DNA of 64,000 nt from Candidatus Rokuibacteriota bacterium. Its GTDB lineage: Bacteria > Methylomirabilota > Methylomirabilia > Rokubacteriales > CSP1-6. Below the pieces are notes generated by a model, which searched no databases, was not told the DNA's origin, and saw only the letters and a program-made list of their open reading frames with translations. Where the stretch lies: positions 1 through 64,000 of the forward strand of contig QHSU01000055.1 in the NCBI GenBank assembly GCA_003220535.1. The letters are read 5' to 3'. Below are positions 32,953-42,118 of the stretch, one piece after another. Both the position numbers and the translations under genes were made by a program. Each line of letters begins with the position of its first letter. Position 1 is the stretch's first letter.

Positions 32953-33052
32953 TCTAGGTGACCCTCCGTCACCTCTTCTCGAACGCACAAGCGATACCAG
33001 CATAGTGACGCGAAGAAGTCGGTGCAAGAATGTGCCTGGACGGGGGCGTCAG

Positions 33053-33757
33053 CTACCCTCCGAGGTACGCCCGCCGCACGTGGTCGTTGTCGAGCAGGTC
33101 GCGGGCCGGGCCCTCGAGCACGATGCGGCCAGTCTCCATCACATAGGCGCGGTCGGCCATGCGGAGCGCCGCGTAGGCGTTCTGCTCGACCATGAGCACG
33201 GTCGTGCCGCGGCGCCGGATGTCCGCGATGACCGCGAACGTCGACTCCACCACGGTTGGCGCGAGCCCCAGCGACGGCTCGTCGAACAGGATGAGCCGCG
33301 GCCGCGCCATCAGCGCGCGGGCGATGGCGAGCATCTGCTGCTCGCCACCCGAGAGCGTGCCGGCCATCTGCCGGCGGCGCTCCGTCAGAATGGGGAAGTG
33401 CCGGCAGACCTCGTCCACGTCGGCGGCGATCGCGTTCCGGTCGCGCCGCACGTACGCCCCCATCGCAAGGTTCTCCTCGACGGTCAGGTAGGGGAACACG
33501 CGGCGCCCTTCGGGGCAGTGGGCGATGCCGGCCTTGAGAATCGTCGCCGGCATCTCGCCCTGGATCTCGCGCCCGTCGAAGACGATTCGCCCGCGAGCCG
33601 GCGGCAGCAGGCCCGAGATCGAGCGGAGTGTGGAAGTTTTCCCGGCGCCGTTGGCGCCGATCAAGCAAACGAGCTCGCCCGACGCGACCGTGAGGTCGAG
33701 TCCCCGCAGGGCCGCGATCGGACCATAGCCGGCGTGGAGATTCTCGAGTCGGAGCAA
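33053..33757 (-). CDS. livF: ABC transporter ATP-binding protein LivF (second system)
   Basis: 234 residues. Walker A GANGAGKT near residues 34-41, signature LSGGEQQ, Walker B LILFDEPSLGLAP, LMVEQNAYAAL, C-terminal VRRAYLGG. All features intact. Last gene of the livKHMGF cluster, 10 bp after livG. Confidence 0.94.
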   Translation of the reverse strand: MLRLENLHAGYGPIAALRGLDLTVASGELVCLIGANGAGKTSTLRSISGLLPPARGRIVFDGREIQGEMPATILKAGIAHCPEGRRVFPYLTVEENLAMGAYVRRDRNAIAADVDEVCRHFPILTERRRQMAGTLSGGEQQMLAIARALMARPRLILFDEPSLGLAPTVVESTFAVIADIRRRGTTVLMVEQNAYAALRMADRAYVMETGRIVLEGPARDLLDNDHVRRAYLGG

Positions 33758-33767
33758 TGCCGGCGAC

Positions 33768-34532
33768 TCAGGCCGAGCCAGCCGAGGCTCCGAGATACGC
33801 GCGGATCACTTCGGGGTGCGCCTGGATCTCGGCAGGCGCTCCTTCGGCGATCACCCGGCCCCCGTTCAGCACGATCACGGTGTCGGAGATCCCCATGACC
33901 ATCCGCATGTCGTGCTCGACCAGCAGGACGGTCACGCCCTGCTCGCGGATTTTTCGGATGAGGCCGCTCACCAAGGCCTTCTCGACACCCGTCATGCCGG
34001 CGCCCGGCTCGTCGAGCAAGAGCACGCGCGGCCGCGCGGCGAGGGCCACGGCCAGCTCCACGAGCCGCTGCTCGCCGTACGGCAAGGCGCTAGCGACTTC
34101 GCGCCGCCGGTGCGCGAGGCCGACGAACTCGATGATGGCCGCGGCGTCGGCGGCGAGGCCCAGCTCTTCGGCGATGAGCCGGCGCCGACCGGCGAGGACG
34201 GCCAGGAAACCCGCGGTGCCGCGCAAGTGGAGCCCGGTCAGCACGTTGTCGTCGACGCTCAACGCGGGAAAGACGCTCGTCTTCTGGAACGTCCGGACGA
34301 TCCCGCGCCGCGCGATCGCCGAGGGCCGGAGCCCGGTCAGCACGGCGCCCTCGTACATGATCTGGCCGCCGGTGGGGCGGAGGTATCCCGTGATCGCGTT
34401 GAACGCGGTCGTCTTACCGGCGCCATTCGGGCCGATGACGCTCGTGATCGAGCCCGGCCGCACGTCGAAGGACACGCTCTCGAGCGCGGTCACGCCGCCG
34501 AACCGCACGGCGAGATCGCTGACGGCCAGCAT
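33768..34532 (-). CDS. livG: ABC transporter ATP-binding protein LivG (second system)
   Basis: 254 residues. Walker A GPNGAGKT near 34-41, signature region LPYGEQRLVELAVAL, Walker B VLLLDEPGAGM, LLVEHDMRMVMGI. The ATG overlaps the livM TAA by one base (TAATG). The signature has Tyr-Gly in place of the usual Ser-Gly, a variant common in LivG. It works with LivF on the cytoplasmic side. Confidence 0.93.
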   Translation of the reverse strand: MLAVSDLAVRFGGVTALESVSFDVRPGSITSVIGPNGAGKTTAFNAITGYLRPTGGQIMYEGAVLTGLRPSAIARRGIVRTFQKTSVFPALSVDDNVLTGLHLRGTAGFLAVLAGRRRLIAEELGLAADAAAIIEFVGLAHRRREVASALPYGEQRLVELAVALAARPRVLLLDEPGAGMTGVEKALVSGLIRKIREQGVTVLLVEHDMRMVMGISDTVIVLNGGRVIAEGAPAEIQAHPEVIRAYLGASAGSA

Positions 34533-35497
34533 TATGGTGACGGGGCCCGTGAAGCCGGATCGGCCCGAGCGTGGCCCGAGATCGACGCGGTGATTTGAGG
34601 CACGATGCCGCGCGGCAGGAAGAACACCAGGAGGACGAGCAGCACGCCGTACGCGAGCATCTGCCACTGCCACGACGCGGCCGCGCGCAGCGCCTCGGGC
34701 AGCGCCGTGAAGAGCACCGCGCCCACGAGTGGCCCGGCGAGCGTGCCCTTGCCGCCCGCGACCACCATGATGACCATCGTCACGGTGTAGGTGAACAGAA
34801 ACACCTCCGGGCTGACGAACCGCGTGTAGTGGGCGTACAAGCTTCCGCCCAGGCCGGCCATGGCCGCGCTGACGACCGCGGCGAGGACCAGGTAGTGGGT
34901 CACGTCGACGCCGATCGACTCGGCGAGGGCTTCGTTCTCGCGGAGCGCCACGAAGGCGCGGCCGATCCGCGACCTCACGAGTCGCCGGGACACTGTGTAG
35001 GACAGCGCGACCGCCGCCAGGACCAGATAGTAGTAGGCGGTCTTGGTGCGGAGCGACCATCGCCCGAGCTCGGGTGCCGGCACGCCCGGGAGCCCGAGCG
35101 GGCCGTTCGTCAGCTCGATCCAGTTGACGCTCACCAGCGAGATGACACCCGCGAAGCTGATCGTGACGAGAACGAAATAGGCGCCGCGAAGCTTCAGCGC
35201 CAGGCGCCCGATGATCCAACCCGCCGCGCCTGCCAGCGCGATCGCGGCCGCCAGCGCCGGCCAGAACGACCAGTCGAGCTTCAGGGTCAAGAGCGCCGAG
35301 GTGTAGGCGCCGATGCCGAAGAACGCCGCGTGACCGAGCGAGAGCTGGCCGGTGTAGCCGAGCAGCAGGTTGAGCGACAGCGCGAGCACGCCGAAGATGC
35401 CGGCCATGATGACGATGTGCAGGTGATAGGCGCTCGGGAGCCAGAGCGGCAGCGTGAGGGCGCCCGCCGCCGCGAGCCAGCCGCCGACCCGCGTCAT
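34532..35497 (-). CDS. livM: Branched-chain amino acid-type permease LivM (second system)
   Basis: 321 residues with many membrane segments. LLLGYTGQLSLGHAAFFGIGAYTSAL is the LivM signature; the coupling loop is VALRENEALAESIGVDVTHYL. A hydrophilic tail with Arg/Pro/Ser ends it. It overlaps livH by 4 nt (ATGA) and livG by 1. Confidence 0.93.
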   Translation of the reverse strand: MTRVGGWLAAAGALTLPLWLPSAYHLHIVIMAGIFGVLALSLNLLLGYTGQLSLGHAAFFGIGAYTSALLTLKLDWSFWPALAAAIALAGAAGWIIGRLALKLRGAYFVLVTISFAGVISLVSVNWIELTNGPLGLPGVPAPELGRWSLRTKTAYYYLVLAAVALSYTVSRRLVRSRIGRAFVALRENEALAESIGVDVTHYLVLAAVVSAAMAGLGGSLYAHYTRFVSPEVFLFTYTVTMVIMVVAGGKGTLAGPLVGAVLFTALPEALRAAASWQWQMLAYGVLLVLLVFFLPRGIVPQITASISGHARADPASRAPSP

Positions 35498-36366
35498 GCG
35501 ATCCGTTCTTGACGCGCGAAGAGACCGGAGGGTCGGAAGAGCAGCACGACGATGATGATGACGAAGCCGACGGCGTCGCGGTAGCCGGACGAGATGTAGC
35601 CGGCGCCCAGCTCCTCGGCGATGCCGAGCAGCAGGCCGCCGAGCGTCGCGCCCGGCAGGTTGCCCAGGCCGCCCAGGATCACGACCGAAAATGCTTTCAG
35701 CGACGCCAGATCACCCATCGACGGGTAGACAAGAAAGATCGGACCCAGGAGGGCCCCCGCCGCCGCCGCGAGCCCTGAGCCGAAGGCGAACGTCGCGGCG
35801 TGAATGCGCCCGATGCTCACGCCCATGAGCGCGGCGGTGTCGCGGTCCTGGAACGTCGCGCGCATCGCGCGGCCGAGCTTCGTCTTCTGGACGAGGAGCC
35901 ACGAGGCCGCGATGAGCCCCGCGGCCAGGACGAGGACGAAGAGCCGGAGGGGCGCGATCGCGATCGGACCGAGGACCAGCGGCGCCGTCGGGAATGGATG
36001 GGGAATCGACTTGGCGACGCCGCCCCAGCCGAGCAGCTCGGCGTTCTGCATCGCGATCCAGACGCCGATCATCACCAGCATGGTCGTGTCGATGGATTCG
36101 CCCCGCAGGGGGCGCAGCAGCGTGACCTCGCACAGCCATCCGAGCGCGGTTCCGGCCACGATCGCCGCCAGCAGCGCCACGAAGAACCCGACGCCGGCGA
36201 GCGCCAGCGCGGCGAACGCCGCGTACGCGCCCAGCGTGTAGAACTCGCCGTGGGCGAAGTTCACGACGTTCATGAGCCCGAAGATCAGCGTGAGACCGAT
36301 GCCGAGCAGCGCGTACGTGCCGCCCAGCACCAGGCCGTTCAGCAGATGCTGAAGGAGCTGGTCCAT
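35494..36366 (-). CDS. livH: Branched-chain amino acid-type permease LivH (second system)
   Basis: 290 residues. MDQLLQHLLNGLVLGGTYAL at the start, LIFGLMNVVNFAHGEFYTLGA (signature) and AMRATFQDRDTAALMGVSI (coupling loop), ending in FRPSGLFARQER. It lies 16 bp after livK. This set has gene order K-H-M-G-F, unlike K-G-F-H-M at 7-11 kb, so the two systems are not a recent duplication. Confidence 0.94.
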   Translation of the reverse strand: MDQLLQHLLNGLVLGGTYALLGIGLTLIFGLMNVVNFAHGEFYTLGAYAAFAALALAGVGFFVALLAAIVAGTALGWLCEVTLLRPLRGESIDTTMLVMIGVWIAMQNAELLGWGGVAKSIPHPFPTAPLVLGPIAIAPLRLFVLVLAAGLIAASWLLVQKTKLGRAMRATFQDRDTAALMGVSIGRIHAATFAFGSGLAAAAGALLGPIFLVYPSMGDLASLKAFSVVILGGLGNLPGATLGGLLLGIAEELGAGYISSGYRDAVGFVIIIVVLLFRPSGLFARQERIA

Positions 36367-36382
36367 CCGAGCCGCGCGGGCG

Positions 36383-37555
36383 CTATTTCTTCGCGAGGAA
36401 GTCGGGCAGCGCCACCTTGCCGTCGCGGATCTGGACGACGAAGATGCTGGGCTTGCTCTGGCCGCTCTCCTTGCCGGCGGGGCCGTCCTTCTCGAACTTG
36501 ATCGGGCCGTTCACACCCATGAGGCTCACCTTCCAGAGGGCGTCGCGGACGGCGGCGGCCTCGTCCTTGCCCGCCAGGCGGATCGCCTCGGCGATCGTGG
36601 CGATCCCGTCGTGGCCGCGGAACCCTTCGGTGAGTCCCTCGAACGGATGGCCGCGCTTGGCCCACTCGTCCACGAACGCCTTCGCGAGTCGGCCGTCGGG
36701 CATCGCCTCCGGGAACCACGGCATGAAGAAGACGATGTGATAGCTGCCCTCGGCGGCGGCGCCCGCCTGCTTGATGAGCTGCGTCGGCGACGAGCTGCCG
36801 CCAGTCGTAACGATCTTGCGCCCGAGCCGCTGCTCCTGCGCCTGCTTCATCACCAGGGTGATCTGCTCGACGGCCGTCGTGAGGAAGAGGGTGTCGCCGC
36901 CCGTTGCCTTGATCTTGGTGATCTGGGCGTTCATGTCGGTCGCGGCCTGATCCATGTACTCCGCCACGCCGACCGCGGCGCCCTTCTTCTTCAGCATGTC
37001 GCCGAACGCGCTGATGGCCCCGCGGCCCCAGTCGGTGTTGACGGCCAGGAAGTCGACGCGCTTGACACCGAGCTTGTCGACGTATTGCTCGAGCCCGAGC
37101 GCCTCCATCTCGGAAGGCGGGCTGATGCGGAAGATCCACGGATTGCCGCGCCTGGTGATCGACGCCGCGCTCGAGGTCTCGACCACCATCGGCACCCCGT
37201 ACTCCTCGAGCTTGGGCATCGCCGCGAGCGTCATCGAGCTGCCCCAGGCGCCCATGATCGCCGGCACCTTGTCGCGGACGATCAGCTTCTCGGCGGCGCT
37301 CGCCGCCTCCTTGGGATCGGACTTGTTGTCCTCGATGAGGAGGTCGACCTTCCGGCCCGCGATCCCGCCCTTCGCGTTGATCCAGTCACGCGCGATCTCG
37401 GCGCCCATGCGGATGTAGTTGCCGGACGCGGCGACCGAGCCGGAGAGCGGCTCGATGACGCCGATCTTGACCGGCGCTTGCGACTCTCCAGGTACCGTAA
37501 TCGCGGCGAGCGCGGCAAGGGCGAGGGCGATGAGGACGATCGACCGTTTCACCAT
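36383..37555 (-). CDS. livK: LivK-type periplasmic substrate-binding protein (second system)
   Basis: 390 residues. Sec signal peptide (MVKRSIVLIALALAALAAIT), then the type-1 binding fold: PVKIGVIEPLSGSVAASGN, GGIAGRKVDLLIEDNKSDPK, AIMGAWGSSMTLAAMPKLEE, FRISPPSEMEALGLEQYV. ATG 37555 has AGGAGG about 8 nt upstream. It heads livKHMGF and is divergent from the molybdenum hydroxylase gene with 94 bp between starts, so the two may share control. Confidence 0.94.
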   Translation of the reverse strand: MVKRSIVLIALALAALAAITVPGESQAPVKIGVIEPLSGSVAASGNYIRMGAEIARDWINAKGGIAGRKVDLLIEDNKSDPKEAASAAEKLIVRDKVPAIMGAWGSSMTLAAMPKLEEYGVPMVVETSSAASITRRGNPWIFRISPPSEMEALGLEQYVDKLGVKRVDFLAVNTDWGRGAISAFGDMLKKKGAAVGVAEYMDQAATDMNAQITKIKATGGDTLFLTTAVEQITLVMKQAQEQRLGRKIVTTGGSSSPTQLIKQAGAAAEGSYHIVFFMPWFPEAMPDGRLAKAFVDEWAKRGHPFEGLTEGFRGHDGIATIAEAIRLAGKDEAAAVRDALWKVSLMGVNGPIKFEKDGPAGKESGQSKPSIFVVQIRDGKVALPDFLAKK

Positions 37556-37626
37556 CGGGTGCCTCCTGCGAGATCGGGAATGTGGCAGCGAGAATAGCGC
37601 ACGATTCCGCATCCGGGAAGCGGGTG

Positions 37627-37632
37627 TATAGT
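37627..37632 (+). promoter_or_regulatory. Likely -10 element for the molybdenum hydroxylase gene
   Basis: TATAGT in the divergent gap, 17 nt before the ATG at 37650. No clear -35 is seen at the expected distance. The opposite gene's start lies about 70 bp away. Confidence 0.4.
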
Positions 37633-37649
37633 CGCGGGCTGGGCGGGCC

Positions 37650-40016
37650 ATGGGCGCCAAATACTTCGGCGCGGCGGTGAAGCGGCGAGAAGACCCGCGC
37701 TTTCTCCGCGGCGACGGGCGATTCGTCGACGACGTGATCGTGCCCGGCGCGCTCCACGCCGCCTTCGTCCGCTCACCCCATGCCCACGCGCGCATCGGGA
37801 AGATCCACACCGCGGCGGCGTCGACGGCGCCGGGGGTGATTCGCGTCTTCACGTTCGGCGACCTCGAGCGCTGGATGAAGCCCCTGCCGCTCTTCGGCGC
37901 GGTGCCGCCCGGACTCGCCGCCGTCGTGAAGTTCGAGGTCCGCCAGGCGTTCCAGTGGGCGCTCTGCCGTGAGCGCGCCCGCTACGTCGGGGAGATCGTC
38001 GCGATGGTCGTGGCCGAAAGCCGGGCCGCGGCCGAGGACGCCGTGGATCTGGTCGAGATCGACTGGGACCCGCTGGCCCCGGTCGTGGACATGGTCCGCG
38101 CCGGCGAGCCCGGGAGCCCACTGGTCCACCCGGAATGGGGGAGCAACGTCGGCGTCGGCTTTTCGCACTCGATCGGCGACGCCGACGGGGCCTTCGCCCG
38201 GGCGGAGGTCTCCGTCAGCGAGACGTTCCGCATCCAGCGCTACGTCGGCATGCCGCTCGAGGGCCGGGGAGTCGTCGCGGCGTGGGACCGACGGGACGGG
38301 ACCCTGACGACCTGGAACTCGACCCAGGTCTCGCACTTCGTCCAGCAAGGGCTCGCGGCGGCGCTCGACCTTCCGCCCCACAAGATCCGTGTGATCGCCC
38401 CCGATCTCGGCGGCGGCTTCGGAACGAAGGCGTCGGGGTACCCGGAGGACGCGCTCGTCCCCATCGCGGCGATGGCGCTCGGCCGGCCGGTGAAGTGGAT
38501 CGAGAACCGGCGCGAGCACATGTCCGGCGCCGCGCACGCGCGCCATCAAGTCCACGCGATTTCCCTCGCGGCCACGCGCGACGGCGCGATCCTCGCCGTG
38601 CGCGACCGCATCTGGCTCGACCTCGGCGCCTACAACGTCTGGGGCGTCGTGCTCCCATACAACACGGTCGCGCACCTGATCGGGCCGCACCGGATCAAGA
38701 ACATGCGGGTCGACGTCCAGGCGGTCGTGACCCACAAGACGCCGAACGCTCCCTACAGGGGTGCCGGCCGGCCCGAGACGGTGTTCGCGATGGACCGCAT
38801 CGTCGACTGTCTCGCGCGCGAGCTCGGGATGGACCCGGCGGAAGTCCGGCGCCGCAACTACATCCGCCCGGACGAGCTGCCGTACGACTTCGGCATGCCC
38901 TACCGTGACGGCAACCCGCTCGTCTACGACACCGGCGACTTCCCCCTGGCGCTCGAGAAGGCGCTCGAAACCTCAGGTTACCGGCAGTTCCGCGCCGAGC
39001 AGGCGGGGCTGCGGGCCCAGGGCGTTTACCGCGGCGTCGGGATCTCGGGGTACGTCGAGGGCACAGCGATCGGCCCGTTCGAGGGCGCGACGGTGAAGCT
39101 CGACCTCGCCGGCCGCGTGCTCGTGGCGACCGGCGCGATCAACTCGGGGCAGGGGCACGAGACGAGCTTCGCCCAGATCGCCGCCGACGCGCTCGGCGTC
39201 CCGCTGGAGTGGGTCACGGTGGTCGGCGGCGACACGGCCGCCGTGCCCTTCGGCGTCGGCACGTTCGCGAGCCGCAGCGCCGTGACGGCGGGAAGCTCCA
39301 TCGCCGACGCCTGCCGTGAGGTGCGGACGAAGCTGGTCCGCGCGGCGGCGGTCCTGCTCGAAGCGGCGCCAGACGATGTCGAGATCGACGACGGCAAGGT
39401 CTTCGTCCGGGGATCGCCGGGCTCCGCCGTCGATCTCGCGCGCGTCGTCCAGGCGTCGATCCCGACCTTCGCCCGGCCCGGCGTCGCCTCACCCGACTTC
39501 GAGGCGACCGCCTACCACCACGTGCCGACGGTGACGTACGCGAGCGCCGTCCACGTCGCCCAGGTCGAGGTCGATCCTGGCACGGGTGGGGTCAAGCTCT
39601 TGCGCTACGTCGTCGCCCACGACTGCGGCCGCGTCATCAATCCGACGATCGTCGAGGGGCAGGTGCACGGCGGCGTCGCGCAGGGCGTCGGCGGCGCACT
39701 CTTCGAGGAGATGGTCTACGACGAAGCGGGCCAGCTCCTGACCGGCTCGTTGATGGACTACGCCGTCCCCAAGGCGGACGATCTGCCGCAGATCGAGACG
39801 GTGCACCTGGAATGCCCGTCGCCGCGCAACCCGCTGGGGGTGAAGGGGCTCGGCGAGGGTGGCGCGATCTCCCCGCCGGCCGCGATCGCGAACGCCATCG
39901 AGGACGCGCTGGCGCCCTTCGGTCCGCGCGTCACCGAGACGCCCCTGACGCCGGCGCGCATCCTCGCCCTGCTCACCGCCCCAGCACCTTCGCGCAGTCC
40001 GTCATCTTCCCTTTGA
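37650..40016 (+). CDS. Molybdenum hydroxylase large subunit (xanthine dehydrogenase / form II CoxL type)
   Basis: 788 residues, full length for the molybdopterin-binding subunit. GAAVKRREDPRFLRGDGRFV opens it, GGGFGTK and APYRGAGRPE (near residues 367-376) line the active site, and GEGGAIS near residue 735 holds the catalytic Glu. The AYRGAGR-like loop marks form II, not true CO dehydrogenase (which has AYxCSFR). No FAD-binding (CoxM) or 2Fe-2S (CoxS) gene is adjacent, so partners must be elsewhere. Its last 44 bp overlap the convergent livK-type gene. Flanking binding-protein genes suggest hydroxylation of an imported heterocycle or aldehyde; the substrate is unknown. Confidence 0.9.
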   Translation: MGAKYFGAAVKRREDPRFLRGDGRFVDDVIVPGALHAAFVRSPHAHARIGKIHTAAASTAPGVIRVFTFGDLERWMKPLPLFGAVPPGLAAVVKFEVRQAFQWALCRERARYVGEIVAMVVAESRAAAEDAVDLVEIDWDPLAPVVDMVRAGEPGSPLVHPEWGSNVGVGFSHSIGDADGAFARAEVSVSETFRIQRYVGMPLEGRGVVAAWDRRDGTLTTWNSTQVSHFVQQGLAAALDLPPHKIRVIAPDLGGGFGTKASGYPEDALVPIAAMALGRPVKWIENRREHMSGAAHARHQVHAISLAATRDGAILAVRDRIWLDLGAYNVWGVVLPYNTVAHLIGPHRIKNMRVDVQAVVTHKTPNAPYRGAGRPETVFAMDRIVDCLARELGMDPAEVRRRNYIRPDELPYDFGMPYRDGNPLVYDTGDFPLALEKALETSGYRQFRAEQAGLRAQGVYRGVGISGYVEGTAIGPFEGATVKLDLAGRVLVATGAINSGQGHETSFAQIAADALGVPLEWVTVVGGDTAAVPFGVGTFASRSAVTAGSSIADACREVRTKLVRAAAVLLEAAPDDVEIDDGKVFVRGSPGSAVDLARVVQASIPTFARPGVASPDFEATAYHHVPTVTYASAVHVAQVEVDPGTGGVKLLRYVVAHDCGRVINPTIVEGQVHGGVAQGVGGALFEEMVYDEAGQLLTGSLMDYAVPKADDLPQIETVHLECPSPRNPLGVKGLGEGGAISPPAAIANAIEDALAPFGPRVTETPLTPARILALLTAPAPSRSPSSSL

Positions 40017-41232
40017 ACTCGGCCCATCCCGGATACTTCATGAACTCCTCGGGCGTCCAGGTCCAGAACTGGGAGACGCTCGGGTAGGTCTTGATCGGCG
40101 TGTTGACGAGGGCCTGCCCCATGCGCTCGACCTTTCGCACGTATTGGGGCTGGACGATATTCTGGAACTTGTCGAGCTTCACCGGGCCCTTCGGGGAATC
40201 GAACTCCAGCGTGCGCATCGCGGCCATGAAGGCCTCTTTGTCCTCGACCCGCCCGTTCACGAGCTTGAGGGCCTCCACGATCGCCTTCGCCCCGACGTAG
40301 CCGTCGGCGGCGTTGTCGAACGGGACCCGCCCGTGCTTCTTCTCCCACGTCGCCACGAACCGCTTGTTCTCCGGTGTGTCGATGAGCGCCGTGTAGTGGA
40401 TGGTCGAGTACCAGCCGAGCGCCGCGTCCTTGAGCTGGGCGAGGTTCGCCTCGTCCATCACTTGCGCGTACACGTCCATGAGCGGGAGCTTGATGCCGTA
40501 CTCGACGTACTGCCTTCCGAACCTGAGCCCGTCGGCGCCGGGTGTGAACTCGATGACAGCGTCCGCGGAACGATCGATCTGCGTGAGGAACGGGGCGAAG
40601 TCGGCTGTCCCCAGCGGTGGCCAGAGCTCCTGGACGACGCGTCCGCCGAGGGAGCAGAAGACGCGGGCGAAGGAGCCGCCCACCTCCAGGCCTCCGACGT
40701 AGTCCGAGGCGATCGAGACGACCTTCCGCCATCCGGCGACCTTGTAAGCCCAGTCGGCGGCCGCCTGGCCCGGCCCGGTCCCGCTCTGGGACCAGCGAAA
40801 GATGTATGGGTTGAGGAGTGGTCCGGGCACGGTCAGGGCGCTGGCGCCGAAGTCCGCCGACACGATCAGGGGGATCTTCTTTTCCTTCGCATACGCCGCG
40901 ACGGCCAGCCCGACCGCGCTGCTGACGATGCCTTTGAGCATGTGGACGCCGTCGCGCTCGACGAGCTTCCTGGCCTTGGTCAGCCCGACGTCGGGTTTGC
41001 CCTCGTAGTCCTCGACCAGAAGCTCGATGGGCCGCCCCTGCACCTTCCAACCGATCTCGTCGAGGTACAGCCGCGCCCCGTCGACGGCCTCGCGGCCGTT
41101 GCGAGTGAAGACCCCGGTCAGGGGAACGAGCATGCCGATCTTGACGGGTGTCGGCGTCTGGGCGACGGCCGGCCCGCGTGCGAGAATAATTAACAAGAGG
41201 CCCGCCGCGACGACCCTATCGAGACGCCCCAT
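39973..41232 (-). CDS. Orphan LivK-type substrate-binding protein
   Basis: 419 residues. ATG 41232 has GGAGG 7 nt upstream (the ATG ten codons earlier lacks one). Signal peptide RVVAAGLLLIILARGPAVAQ; mature fold PVKIGMLVPLTGVFTRNGRE, VQGRPIELLVEDYEGKPDVG, IVSSAVGLAVAAYAKEKKIP. No permease or ATPase genes are adjacent, so it presumably feeds another Liv system. It is convergent with, and overlaps, the molybdenum hydroxylase gene. Confidence 0.92.
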   Translation of the reverse strand: MGRLDRVVAAGLLLIILARGPAVAQTPTPVKIGMLVPLTGVFTRNGREAVDGARLYLDEIGWKVQGRPIELLVEDYEGKPDVGLTKARKLVERDGVHMLKGIVSSAVGLAVAAYAKEKKIPLIVSADFGASALTVPGPLLNPYIFRWSQSGTGPGQAAADWAYKVAGWRKVVSIASDYVGGLEVGGSFARVFCSLGGRVVQELWPPLGTADFAPFLTQIDRSADAVIEFTPGADGLRFGRQYVEYGIKLPLMDVYAQVMDEANLAQLKDAALGWYSTIHYTALIDTPENKRFVATWEKKHGRVPFDNAADGYVGAKAIVEALKLVNGRVEDKEAFMAAMRTLEFDSPKGPVKLDKFQNIVQPQYVRKVERMGQALVNTPIKTYPSVSQFWTWTPEEFMKYPGWAEFKGKMTDCAKVLGR

Positions 41233-41292
41233 CGCCGTTCCTCCGCAGTGTCGGGGGGACAACGCGCGACCGCGACCTTAGCACATTCCTGA

Positions 41293-41298
41293 TATAGT
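41293..41298 (+). promoter_or_regulatory. Likely -10 element for the alpha/beta hydrolase gene
   Basis: TATAGT ends 12 nt before ATG 41311, leaving a 5' leader of only a few bases and no Shine-Dalgarno. No clear -35 at 16-18 bp. Confidence 0.4.
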
Positions 41299-41310
41299 CT
41301 CGGGTCGACG

Positions 41311-42108
41311 ATGGCGAACGCCACCCATCCCGGCTGGATGACGGTGCACAGCGTGCGACTCGAGATCGCCGAGCGCGGACAGGGGCGGCCGATCCTCTGG
41401 CTCCACGGCGAAGAGGGGCTCGATCCCAACGCGCCCTTCCTCGATCTGCTCGGGGCTCACGGGAGCGTGCTGGCGCCCTCGCATCCCGGCTTCGGCCGTT
41501 CCCCCGACGTCGGCAGCATCGACACCGTCGACGATCTGTCCTATCTCTACCTCGACCTGCTCGTCGAGCGGAATCTCCGCGACGTCGTCGTGATCGGGTC
41601 CTCGCTCGGCGGCTGGATCGCGGCGGAGATGGCGGTGAAGTCCAGCGACCGCCTCGCCGGGCTCGTCCTCGTGGCGCCGCTCGGCATCAAGGTCGGAGAC
41701 CGAGAGACCCGCGACATCCCGGACATCTTCGCGCTGCCGCCGGACGAGGTCGCGCGTCTGCAGTATCGCGATCCGGCACGCGCGGCCATCGACCACACGA
41801 AGCTCTCGGACGACCAGCTGACCGTGATCGCGCGCAATCGCGAGGCGACGGCGCTCTACGCCTGGGAGCCCTACTTCCACAACCCCAAGCTGCGGCAGTG
41901 GCTACACCGGATCACCGTACCCACGCTGCTCCTGTGGGGCGCCGATGATCGGTTCGTCACCGCGTCGTACTACGGCGCCGCGTATCGAAGCGCCATTCCA
42001 GGCGCCCGCTTCGAGACGATCGATCGCGCCGGGCACTTTCCCCACATCGAGGAGCCGGCGGCGCTCGTCGACCGAGTCCGAGGGTTCCTCGCCGAGCGAA
42101 AGGCGTAA
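41311..42108 (+). CDS. Alpha/beta hydrolase
   Basis: 265 residues. Nucleophile elbow GSSLGG (VVVIGSSLGGWIAAEMA), acid WGADDRFV, and His in RAGHFPHIEEP complete the Ser-Asp-His triad. It resembles C-C bond hydrolases (MhpC/BphD type) and esterases. It is followed after 10 bp by a luciferase-like oxidoreductase gene on the same strand, suggesting a two-step oxidation/hydrolysis route; the substrate is unknown. Confidence 0.9.
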   Translation: MANATHPGWMTVHSVRLEIAERGQGRPILWLHGEEGLDPNAPFLDLLGAHGSVLAPSHPGFGRSPDVGSIDTVDDLSYLYLDLLVERNLRDVVVIGSSLGGWIAAEMAVKSSDRLAGLVLVAPLGIKVGDRETRDIPDIFALPPDEVARLQYRDPARAAIDHTKLSDDQLTVIARNREATALYAWEPYFHNPKLRQWLHRITVPTLLLWGADDRFVTASYYGAAYRSAIPGARFETIDRAGHFPHIEEPAALVDRVRGFLAERKA

Positions 42109-42118
42109 GACAGTGGGT

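Noticed and set aside
39758..41050. 430-codon minus-strand frame overlapping the orphan LivK gene in another phase
   Set aside because: Arg/Gly-rich shadow; the LivK frame has signal peptide, ribosome site and family motifs.
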